From the NCBI GenBank assembly GCA_002284615.2, contig MU070146.1, positions 34,736 to 50,616 on the forward strand: a stretch of 15,881 bases of DNA, given 5' to 3'. The position numbers and the translations under genes are program-made. Source of the stretch: Dunaliella salina (Eukaryota; Chlorophyta; Chlorophyceae; Chlamydomonadales; Dunaliellaceae). The notes beneath the pieces are model-generated. The model searched no databases and was not told the origin of the DNA. It saw nothing but the letters and a program-made list of their open reading frames with translations. Below, piece by piece: positions 8,900 through 15,881 of this stretch; position 1 is the stretch's first letter, and each line of letters starts with the position of its first letter.

Positions 8900-9646
8900 A
8901 ATGGCATGTTTGGTTACAGAGGGGTTCAATTGTGTAAGGATTGTAGATAGTTCCAGCAACTCCAATGAGGATAGTGGTGAGAGTAACTCTGTTATTGCGG
9001 TGTGAACCTCGGAGGGTTTTTGTATGTAACCTCTCAATAGTGTCTTATGTTGGTTTTGTGCAATTTTGAGAGTTGGTTCAGGATTGGTGTCTCAGCAGAA
9101 TTTGAGCTCAATGGCGGATATCTCTATCTCTGGGGTTTATATAGTGTCTCAGCAGAATTTGAGCTTAAGGCGGATATCTCTACCTCTGGGGTTTATATTC
9201 TTTGGATGGTTGGTGGAGTTTCTGCCTTCCAGGGTTAATACAATGATGCCATCAGGGCGACTGAAGTGTGCGTTTAACGACTGCCTAGATGTGAAAACCC
9301 AATTTGGAATGCTTCTCTGGACATGATCCGGAATTTCCATATCCAGTGTGCATAGCCGTTCTGCATTGCATGCATCAATTGAGACAATGAAGGGTCCAAA
9401 GCCGCCTTTCCTGAGTGCTTCACCACAGATGCTGAGAGCTTGATGATGGCAACTTATGTTCATTTTATTGATTTGTGGGTGGGTGCAGCGGAGTAGAGCA
9501 TGAGAGATGTTATCAGGAGCACCACAAACAGGGCAGAGAGCAGGTCCAGGGTGGTTACTGAATTGCGCGGCATGCCTGCTGTCGTTGAGTGTGTCTGTTC
9601 GATATTTTATAATATTTGTCTGCTCTTTGAGAAAGATGGCTCTCAT
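8900..9646 (-). pseudogene. Zinc knuckle plus PD-(D/E)XK restriction-like endonuclease, broken
   Basis: The minus strand encodes CPVCGAPDNISHALLRC, an exact CX2CX7HX4C knuckle like the one preceding the endonuclease of R2-type LINEs. About 90 residues later come SRPDGIIVL (catalytic PD, near 9248-9265) and RDIR followed by IELKFC (E-x-K). These are followed by DTNPEP, a helix with AQNQHKTLL, and, in another frame, VTLTTILIGVAGTIYNPYTI. A 57-bp duplication, stop codons and frame changes make it inactive. The domain would nick the target DNA. Family identity is inferred from motif order. Confidence 0.7.
9087..9199 (-). repeat. 57-bp tandem duplication in endonuclease active site
   Basis: Copies at 9087-9143 and 9144-9199 start GTGTCTCAGCAGAATTTGAG on the plus strand. 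On the minus strand each covers the RDIR-IELKFC segment. They differ by a small indel (CTCAATGGC against CTTAAGGC) that destroys the Glu in one copy and shifts the frame in the other. Confidence 0.88.
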
Positions 9647-9909
9647 TGCTAGAAAGCGGTGCTGATCTTTTAATTAAGAGTGGGATAGTGATTGGTTGGT
9701 CTCTGCAAGTTTTGCCAATTTGTGCTGCTCACATTTGATGCCTCCAACTTGTGCTTGTCATGCATGACTTCTTTTAATTTCAAAGTTGTCTTGAAGTTTT
9801 GGAAGGGCCCAACATTCTTTGTGAGAGCTAGATGTCGGAGTACGCTTAGCAAGCCAGTAAAGATGAAAAATGGGATTTCCTGCCTGGTTGAGTGCGGCGT
9901 CAACTTGGT

Positions 9910-10332
9910 GAGGTGACATTGCTGCCTGAAAAGCAAGTGCGTCAGCACCTTCATTGCCAAGGATGCCACAGTGTGATTTGGCTTTGTAAAAGTGTACAGG
10001 AGTTTCTGACCGGTTAATATGGTTTATGATGTCTAGAAGAATTTGTGCATGTAGGTGGGTGGACACGCTCATGGGTTCAATATCTGGTTTCTGATCTAAT
10101 ATATTGCTGAAGAGCTGTCGGTTGTGATGGAAGCGTGTCCTTGCTGAAGGGCAACCAGAATTGCAGCCAGCTCTGCTCTGTTAATTGTGTAAGTTGGGCC
10201 ATGAGCCCTTGGATTTATTGTGCAAGTGGGAGTGTGAGCGCAACTTATGCTTTCTGGGATGAAGAAAGATGCACCTGCTTGTTGCATTTCTCTTTTTGCA
10301 GAAGTGATGACACTGCCATCTGTATGTCAAGT
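9910..10332 (-). pseudogene. RNase H domain of LINE polyprotein, broken
   Basis: RNase H removes the RNA strand from the RNA-DNA hybrid during retrotransposition. Seen on the minus strand: HTDGSVIT (first Asp, about 10314-10327), a glycine-containing strand, INRAELAAILVALQQG (Glu), ITTDSSSAIY (second Asp), then after a frameshift FYKAKSHCGILGNEGADALA with the His and the last Asp. The order and spacing of D-E-D-D match type I RNase H of LINEs. A stop immediately precedes HTDGS, another follows SAIY, and a frame change falls between about 10096 and 10072, so it is not expressed as one protein. Confidence 0.85.
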
Positions 10333-10389
10333 GTCGCCAGTCTGACGTTTTGGGTTGCAGAGGTGTAATGTATAAGTGTATGCTAGGTG

Positions 10390-11668
10390 AAATAATTTTT
10401 TTGTTGCACACAGACTTCAAAAAGATTGTATGTGTCCTGATGTAAGAGTGCAAATACTTTCTTCCACATGCCAGGTGCTTTAAAGGAGAGGGATGTGTTA
10501 TGTTTGTATGCAAGCTGTTGGCTGCTTCTTTGGCACCAAATGCCTTGAATTTCATTTTGTAGCCCTCAAACCAGCTTGGGTTATGTTGAAAGAGTCGCTC
10601 TTTTCCTTCATTGTTCCAGATTGCAATGAGTTGCATGCATCTCTAATTTCTGTTGGGGGAAGCAAGGGGAAGAAGATTTGAGGTGGTTGGAAGGTTACGC
10701 TTTCTGAGCAAAATTTTGCAAGGACTGTGGTCAGGATAGCTCGACATAAATTCGTCATCATGGGCAGGATGGCAAAAGGAGAAACCTTTAAATTTGGTTC
10801 CATACATGTCAGTGTTGGCTCCAAATACCCTGTCTTGAGCGTAAGGGCTGGAGTATGCTTTGAAATGAATGTCATAGTCAAGAGGGCTTGCAAGCTTTTC
10901 TTTCTTGCATTACTAGGGCATAGCGCGTGAGGGCTGTAAGGTTATGCTCTGGTGTGCGCAAAGAGTTGGACTTTTTCATTTTCTGATTGCCTTTTCCAAG
11001 GTGGTATGTGTATCTGTGTAACAGGCCCATAATTTTTGTTGCTTCATCTTGGACAGGGGGTTGTATGGAGGTGTGGAGGCCAGCTTGTTTGGCTGCACCG
11101 TATGATTGAAGCAGGATTTGCAATCGGTGAGGGGTAACAATGCCTGCACATTTTCCTTTGGTGTCACACATGCATGCAGCATGAGTGGTGAGTGCAAGGG
11201 GAATTTCTGACATCCATCTCTGTTGGATCCCGGTACCACAAGATCTATGTCTCGGAGCCAAATTTCACATCTGTTTGTGGGTATGTCTGCTTGGGGGGTG
11301 GTAGTTTCTGGGTCAAAGTATGCCTCCTTGCGCAGTGGGTGGCCTTGGGTGGTGAGCCAGTAACTCTGGAAATGCTCTGTGGTACCGATGGCATGTATGA
11401 AGAAAAAACTGTTGCAAAATTCAGGTATAGGTGAGAAAGCATCATACAAGCTGTCCAGAAGGAATTTTAATGATATTGCATTTGGGACTTCATCTGAAGG
11501 CAGGTACTCGGGCTGCTCAGTCCCATAGCAAAAGAAACCCATAAGATTGGAAACAGAACTTCTATTTCTTGTAGGAAAAACTACATAGACAGTGACAACA
11601 CTCCCCACAGCAATTAAGAGGGATATCCGGGCCGAGGCACCATGTACCCTCTCCACTAATGGATACAA
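10390..11668 (-). pseudogene. Coding-like remnant upstream of RNase H, unassigned
   Basis: Three overlapping minus-strand frames join into a continuous, well-composed protein-like sequence: about 11668-11230 (with FFFIHAIGTTEHF and IPTNRCEIWLRDIDLVVPG), 11225-10878 (with GIVTPHRLQILLQSY, HTSIQPPVQDEATKIMGLLH and RTPEHNLTALTRYALV) and about 10890-10640 (with SPLDYDIHF, DRVFGANTDMYGTKF, GFSFCHP). A fourth frame at 10636-10430 has NPSWFEGYKMKFKAFGAKEA. The joins look like single-base frameshifts near 11230 and 10885. I do not recognise the domain. It is not an obvious reverse transcriptase. It may be part of the same LINE or a separate element. Confidence 0.5.
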
Positions 11669-11863
11669 AAGAACATGTCAGGGAGGGTCAGGTGGGTGGC
11701 TTACCAGCAGTACCTTTTGCCTGATGTTGCTGATGAGATTTGCAAGAATTGTTATCGAAAGCTTGTGTGGTGGTGTATGTCTGTAAGCATACTGAACAGA
11801 ATGAGCGTGAAGCTACAGAGTAAGCTTATGGCCTCAGAAGCAAGACAACAAGTCTCATCATGA

Positions 11864-12137
11864 TCATTTGGTTTTGGAGAACACGTGAAACATCCTTAGA
11901 ACCAGTTCGTCTAAGTCAGTCCATGTGAAGAAGTCAGAGAAGAGTTGTGGAAACCTCCTGAAGGGGTATGTGAAAACGCGCAAACAAAGAAATAATGGCA
12001 TGCTCCTCGTCTTGCGAGCCTCCTGACTCACACAGACAACATTGACATGCACGTTCTGGACAGGAAATTTTAACTGTCAGTACAGGAGCACATGACAATG
12101 CAAGAAAAAAAAGAGGAATTTGACATGTTGATAACAT
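11864..12137 (-). pseudogene. Possible C-terminal zinc-knuckle tail of a second LINE
   Basis: Minus-strand frames give CPERACQCCLCESGGSQDEE followed by HAII and, after a frame change, FFTWTDLDELVLRMFHVF and a stop. A Cys cluster followed by DEEH and an aromatic/Leu helix resembles the post-RT zinc-binding tail of L1-type algal LINEs. The match is short and I cannot verify it. Confidence 0.35.
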
Positions 12138-12139
12138 TC

Positions 12140-12900
12140 AAAGCATGATGGAAAAGAAAAGTAATTGAGTTACAAATAAGTTGCAAATTGTCTAGCGTTT
12201 AAAATGCAGCACACAAATAGGAGACGTTTACAAGGTCACAAGAAGGCCCCCGGTCAAAACGACCAACTGCTTGATGATTCAGTAAAATAGGAAGCCTTGC
12301 AACAGAGGATTAAAGATCCTGTTGTTTTGATTGATGAATGACAATGTGTCAGAGGACCGGAATTCAAATTCTGTGCAAGCCAGGTCCGGCTGTACATGGT
12401 GATGAAGTGGCAGGGTAAGGAGCGTTCTGGGGACGAAGGTGGCAGAGAGGAAGCAGAGAGTCAGGAAAAAAGAGAAGCATGCTTCAACCAAAGTTTGCAT
12501 CTGGTGGTGAGAGTATTTGAACATGATATGCTGCATGTCCTGCACATCATCCTAGACATCACGGACGTTACAGGCGGGGGGAATTGTGTGGTTCATGGAG
12601 TTTTTTGATGTGACGTTTATGCTGGTTGTAAGGGCAGATACTGGAAATGAGTACACAGATACTGCACGAAGACCCTGCACACTAGCATTTGCCCAGCATG
12701 TAATTTTTTCTTTTGAATCAGCTCCTGGCAAGGGCAATCCAGGATAGTGTGATCGTCCTGTTTTGTGTGTCAGTCACATTCATAGCGAATTCAATGCTCA
12801 TATGGGCAGTTACTCTCATGATGGCTTTACATGCGAAGGTTTTGACAGGTTGTGACTTGAATAGTGTGGCATGAGGCATGATGAATTTCTAAAGGAATAT
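12140..12900. other. Stretch without supported gene
   Basis: Short open frames on both strands lack coding-like composition. Some of it may be older retroelement sequence, because it lies directly 5' of the possible LINE tail on the minus strand. I saw no RT motif. Confidence 0.4.
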
Positions 12901-12927
12901 CACGTCGAATGTCACATTCTGCCTGTG

Positions 12928-12964
12928 GCCTGCCTACGGTAGGCAGGCAACAAATTTAGTTGCC
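12928..12964. repeat. Overlapping hairpins around a 21-bp near-perfect palindrome
   Basis: GCCTGCCTAC (12928-12937) and GTAGGCAGGC (12939-12948) form 10-bp perfect arms around one base. Immediately overlapping, GGCAAC (12946-12951) pairs with GTTGCC (12959-12964). A T-run follows. Confidence 0.75.
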
Positions 12965-13784
12965 TGTTTTTTGTTGTGCTTCTTTTCATACCAACAGCCT
13001 GACAAGGAGCCCAATGGGATGCCAAAGTATGTAAGGCACGTCCTCATACTTGTGCAGAAGCGTGACTCTCTTGGGGGGGGGTTTCTGGACTAGCTGCTTT
13101 GTGCACACGGCCTCAGCTTGCGTAGACTTAATATTTTTCTACTAGCTTCCAATGTTGGCACACGACCAAGCAAGCAGAGCATGTAGAGGAGCCATCTGAA
13201 TGGAAAGCATAGGGTTCGTATTTGTCTTTGCATTTCCATTTGTTCTTCTTAAGGAGATTTCAAGCTGGAAACAAACCCTGTTGCCACAATGAAAAGTGGG
13301 AAAAATTCATGTTTGCCATTGGGCCGCGCACATTAAGCAAGAGCCCCCCATTGACTCCCACCGATAGGGTCCAAAGATAACCCCTAGGTTCCTCAGACTC
13401 AAAACCTCGTCCCAGAGGGTGCACCCCATACGCCGTTGACCAGGTTCAGCTGTAACATGACAGCAGTATCCCCAATACTATGTTCATAAGGTCTTGTGCT
13501 TCCCATCCAATTAGCCCACAAACTCCCCCCTCACATGGCAAATGATATTTCCATTGCTTATGTAATGCCTATGTCCTTTTTTTTTCTTTTTACTGTGAAC
13601 TTTGTAATACAAGAGTAGCAAGGTTTGCGAAGCAACACAAACTTGGCCAGGACAGCTCACCCGCACAAGTTCTTCTCCCCCTTTCTGGGAGTGCTCTATG
13701 GAATCCGCACTTCTATGTAAAATCTATACAGCCTGGTGTCTGACGAAAGGCCTTGCACTGTTAAGTTGCAGCAACAATGCCAAG
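12965..13784. other. Stretch without supported gene, one repeat copy
   Basis: No coding signal is supported. It holds an R2-like copy at 13099-13129 (GTGCACACGGCCTCAGCTTG, CGTAGACTT) and homopolymer runs (G9 at about 13073-13081, T runs near 13580). Confidence 0.5.
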
Positions 13785-13916
13785 GCAAGGTATGGGGATA
13801 CTTTCCACAAAATTCTCCTGGGTGTGGGTAGGAATATCTGCACTGACCATACCCTTTATAAATCAAGTAAGCAAGGAATTGATCCACAAAGATCTCATGC
13901 CCATTCTATGCTTTTC
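13785..13916 (+). pseudogene. Fragment of LINE restriction-like endonuclease C-terminus
   Basis: The plus strand encodes DTFHKILLGVGRNICTDHTL, then GIDPQRSHAHSMLF. The minus-strand element has the equivalent VTLTTILIGVAGTIYNPYTI after its E-x-K motif, so both belong to one endonuclease family. No active-site residues are included, and the upstream codons hold stops in the matching frames. It runs straight into repeat R1. Confidence 0.6.
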
Positions 13917-13972
13917 GAGCCAATGTGTCCTTTTCCTTAATTGATGTAGGGAGAGTTTCTCTGCCTCCGTAG
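13916..13972 (+). repeat. Dispersed repeat R1, copy 2
   Basis: CGAGCCAATG, TTGATGTAGGGAGAGTTTCT and CTGCCTCCGTAG match 301-360 with few changes. It starts at the end of the endonuclease fragment. Confidence 0.75.
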
Positions 13973-14021
13973 TTTTTCCTTTTTTCCCCTTTTCCCTCTG
14001 AGGAAAAGAAAAAGAAAAGAA
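13973..14021. repeat. Polypyrimidine/polypurine hairpin
   Basis: A run of T and C (13973-13998) is followed by a run of A and G (14001-14021), with a 7-bp core CTTTTCC-CTCTGA-GGAAAAG and partial pairing outward. It separates R1 from the inverted R2 copy. Confidence 0.65.
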
Positions 14022-14070
14022 AAGTCTACGCAAGCCAAAGGCCGCGTGCATAAGGGAAGAACCCCTAACA
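14009..14070 (-). repeat. Dispersed repeat R2, copy in inverted orientation
   Basis: AAAAGTCTACGCAAGCC and GGCCGCGTGCATAAGGGAAG are the reverse complement of the copy at 7981-8040, including the flanking CTTCCCTTA and the TTTTCTTTT tail. Confidence 0.8.
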
Positions 14071-14213
14071 AAAGTTAGAGGCCTCACCATCCCTCTGAGG
14101 AGTCTTATCCTCTGGAAATCTCAGAGCTCTTTGATCTGAGGTGTCTCCTCATCCTCAGGCCATCACAAGGCCCTTAGCAGTAGTATGGCTATCATGGATC
14201 AGGCAGGGGTTGC

Positions 14214-14287
14214 TGCCCTGAATGTACTTCCATGGGTGCCTGCCCTGAAGGCACTTCCATGGGTACCTGCCCTGAAAGCCCTTCTAG
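14214..14287 (+). repeat. 27-bp tandem repeat, about 2.7 units
   Basis: Units at 14214-14240, 14241-14267 and 14268-14287 (partial) share TGCCCTGAA and CTTCCATGGGT. The surrounding stretch (14075-15155) has no supported gene. Confidence 0.8.
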
Positions 14288-14640
14288 TTGAAGATTTGCC
14301 AAATGCCAGTGGACTGTGGGACTACATTAGGACAGAGTTATCTCAGAGATCCTGTAGTTGGCACCATCCAGGCTAGTCAGTGTGACTCGCAGAGGAACAA
14401 ACATAAATGCCCAACTGTACATTCTAGTAAACATGGAGCTTTGCATGAGCATGCTTGCAATGAATGCTTTTGAAATGTACACAAAACGACTTTGTCCATC
14501 TTTTAAATTCTAAATATTGAGCTTTTTGATCCAACAACATCTGTCTTGCACAGTTTCATCAATAACCAGACCACAACAGACATGACTTGTTATGAATTTT
14601 CCAGTCCAAGCTTTTTTTGGTAAGCTTTTCTTCTAAGGCC

Positions 14641-14658
14641 AGGTCTGGTTCCAGACCT
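14641..14658. repeat. Hairpin AGGTCTGG-TT-CCAGACCT
   Basis: Perfect 8-bp arms flank a 2-nt loop, 18 bp upstream of the R3 copy. Confidence 0.6.
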
Positions 14659-14676
14659 CAGTGTTTCCGTTCAGCT

Positions 14677-14703
14677 GCCCTGTAGGCGGATAAAGCGATG
14701 TAA
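14677..14703 (+). repeat. Dispersed repeat R3, copy 2
   Basis: GCCCTGTAGGCGGATAAAGC followed by GATGTAA matches 7534-7560 (-). Relative to R2, order and orientation are the same at both loci. Confidence 0.7.
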
Positions 14704-15157
14704 GCTTACCCATCATGGATCCATATTGTAGGGACAACTTTTTTGAACTGTTTAAAATTTCTTTTCATTTGTTTCTGTTCAGCGTTGCAGCTTAAGGCCT
14801 TTCCTCGTCCGCAGTCTGTTAGCTAGTCATGTTAAGGGAGTAATCGACCCAAATTTGCTGCACACATCATCGAGAAGTCCATAGACTATTCAATTAGTAT
14901 ACTTGATACAAGCTCTTGATGGCCCATGAGACTCTTCTCAAAGAAAAGCTGAGTCTGCACAGAGGGTAGAACTATTTTCAAAAAAAGGTATGGAAAAAGG
15001 CAAAGGGCCATGGAATTTCGATAATTGAACATGACATCCCTAAACATGAGTCTAATATGGAGAAACTGGTGCATTTAAAGAGTCCACAATCCTGAATCAA
15101 ACAAGTATCATTGTATGTGTCTTTGAATAAGCTTGGCTAGAAGTCGGAAGTCAGGTA

Positions 15158-15186
15158 TCACTGTAAATTATTTGAATTTACAGTGA
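15158..15186. terminator. 12-bp hairpin carrying TGTAA on both strands
   Basis: TCACTGTAAATT (15158-15169) pairs perfectly with AATTTACAGTGA (15175-15186) around a 5-nt loop. TGTAA occurs in each arm on opposite strands. The minus-strand copy (15182-15178) is about 375 nt past the stop of the right-hand gene and could be its poly(A) signal. Confidence 0.45.
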
Positions 15187-15555
15187 GAGTACTTTACTCG
15201 TAGTACTGTGTCAATCTGTCAGGAAAGTAGGAGGAGCAAACAGTGCACACACATGTTGTTGCCCACATGACACTACACTCCTCTGTGCACTATGAGGTCC
15301 TCTCCGTGGAGCAAAAAATCTACCTACCCAATGCATGCCTCTTTTCACTTCATGGATGAAGCCAAGAGAGGGCTGAGATGTGCTAGGCAGCGTAAATGGA
15401 CGCTCCTTGCCTGGGCAGGGCGGCCAGCAATGGGGACAATCTGATAGCTGTGCAACGCCCAAGAAAATCAATTCAGCTGGTTTCCAGCTCCACTCCAGCC
15501 CCTCCATGCTCTCTTGGAAACTATCGCCAGTTAGCACGACAATGCTTTTCTTGTT

Positions 15556-15768
15556 CTAGCTGCCTCCAGGGGCCCCAGCAGCAGCCTGTCGATTGCTGCC
15601 ACTCACACTGTTGCCTGCTTGCCCTAGCGCTGATGCAGCTTTGTTGACGGCTGCCCTCGTCTCGTCGTACATGCCTCTGCGGCCCCCCTTCCCTACTCCT
15701 GGGCTCTTCAAAGCCCTGCGGCCCAGCACCTGCCGCACCTTGATGGCATGCAGGCGCTGCGCCACCTC
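15556..15768 (-). CDS. Probable terminal exon of an unidentified gene
   Basis: On the minus strand an acceptor (GTTGCTGTGCAG, AG at 15770-15769) opens 70 codons ending in TAG at 15558-15556. The peptide begins EVAQRLHAIKVRQVLGRRAL, is rich in Arg and Lys, and continues with GVGKGGRRGMYDE and an Ala/Gly/Ser-rich tail. GC content rises clearly here compared with the flanks, as in the exons of the hydrolase gene. I do not recognise the protein. The rest of the gene must lie to the right. An alternative AG at 15767-15766 is possible. The 3' UTR probably covers 15555 to about 15160. Confidence 0.6.
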   Translation of the reverse strand, partial: EVAQRLHAIKVRQVLGRRALKSPGVGKGGRRGMYDETRAAVNKAASALGQAGNSVSGSNRQAAAGAPGGS

Positions 15769-15783
15769 CTGCACAGCAACAAC

Positions 15784-15785
<2 letters not shown>

Positions 15786-15881
<96 letters not shown>
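15786..15881. repeat. (GT)48 microsatellite at right edge
   Basis: A pure GT run of 96 nt reaches the window end. Read on the minus strand it is a (CA)n tract lying directly before the 3' splice site at 15770. Confidence 0.97.

Larger units (their letters stand above)
8780..11668 (-). mobile_element. Decayed non-LTR retrotransposon with RNase H and restriction-like endonuclease (Dualen/RandI-like)
   Basis: Read on the minus strand, coding segments in changing frames succeed one another: an unassigned coding-like part (11668 to about 10390), RNase H (about 10330-9910), a linker, a CX2CX7HX4C knuckle (about 9530) and a PD-(D/E)XK endonuclease (about 9270-8900). Frameshifts and stop codons separate the parts, so the element is dead. 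Known: Dualen/RandI LINEs of Chlamydomonas combine RNase H with a C-terminal restriction-like endonuclease, which makes that the nearest type. I found no YxDD reverse-transcriptase motif by eye, so the element is either 5'-truncated, interrupted, or has lost that part. The exact ends and target-site duplications were not found. Confidence 0.75.

Noticed and set aside
12279..12608. Possible reverse transcriptase YxDD motif on the minus strand (a DV-stop-DDV string near 12550)
   Set aside because: The aromatic residue is absent, a stop interrupts it and no other RT blocks surround it.

Overview
The window is eukaryotic nuclear DNA, most likely from a green alga of the core Chlorophyta (Chlamydomonadales such as Dunaliella would fit; genus not determined). 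The reasons are: a multi-exon gene with GT-AG introns of 0.25 to 1.4 kb; TGTAA, the chlorophyte-type poly(A) signal, downstream of its stop codon; long (AC)n/(GT)n microsatellites at both window edges; and a decayed retrotransposon that combines RNase H with a restriction-like endonuclease, a combination described in the Dualen/RandI LINEs of Chlamydomonas. Base composition is moderate and most of the sequence is intron, intergenic or repeat.

Positions 1-6137 (+): an isochorismatase-domain hydrolase gene (ISOC1/ISOC2-like) entering from the left edge. Six exons fit together in frame (152-205, 1243-1332, 2581-2727, 4034-4108, 4363-4441, 5843-5979) and give 193 residues up to the stop. Only the N-terminal exon or exons, with the catalytic Asp, lie outside. 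Exons 2 and 4 of the visible set have each been duplicated: a nearly perfect 93-bp in-frame tandem copy over the exon 2 donor site, and a decayed copy of exon 4 at 3834-3890 that kept the catalytic Cys but lost its acceptor. The introns hold further tandem repeats.

Positions 6140-8760: no supported gene. This part has a small tandem duplication, a G/A-rich minisatellite (7587-7827) and copies of short dispersed repeats, named R2 and R3 here.

Positions 8780-11668 (-): a broken non-LTR retrotransposon. Read on the minus strand it has a coding-like stretch with no domain I can name, an RNase H domain with its acidic residues, a CX2CX7HX4C zinc knuckle, and a PD-(D/E)XK endonuclease whose active-site strand is duplicated. 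I saw no reverse transcriptase domain. At 11864-12137 (-) there may be a zinc-knuckle tail of a second LINE. At 13785-13916 (+) lies a second fragment of the endonuclease C-terminus, followed by repeats R1 and R2.

Positions 14080-15881: mostly without genes, with a 27-bp tandem repeat and several hairpins. At the far right (15556-15768, -) is a probable terminal exon of another gene, whose 3' splice site sits only 17 nt from a pure (CA)48 tract. The window ends inside that microsatellite.
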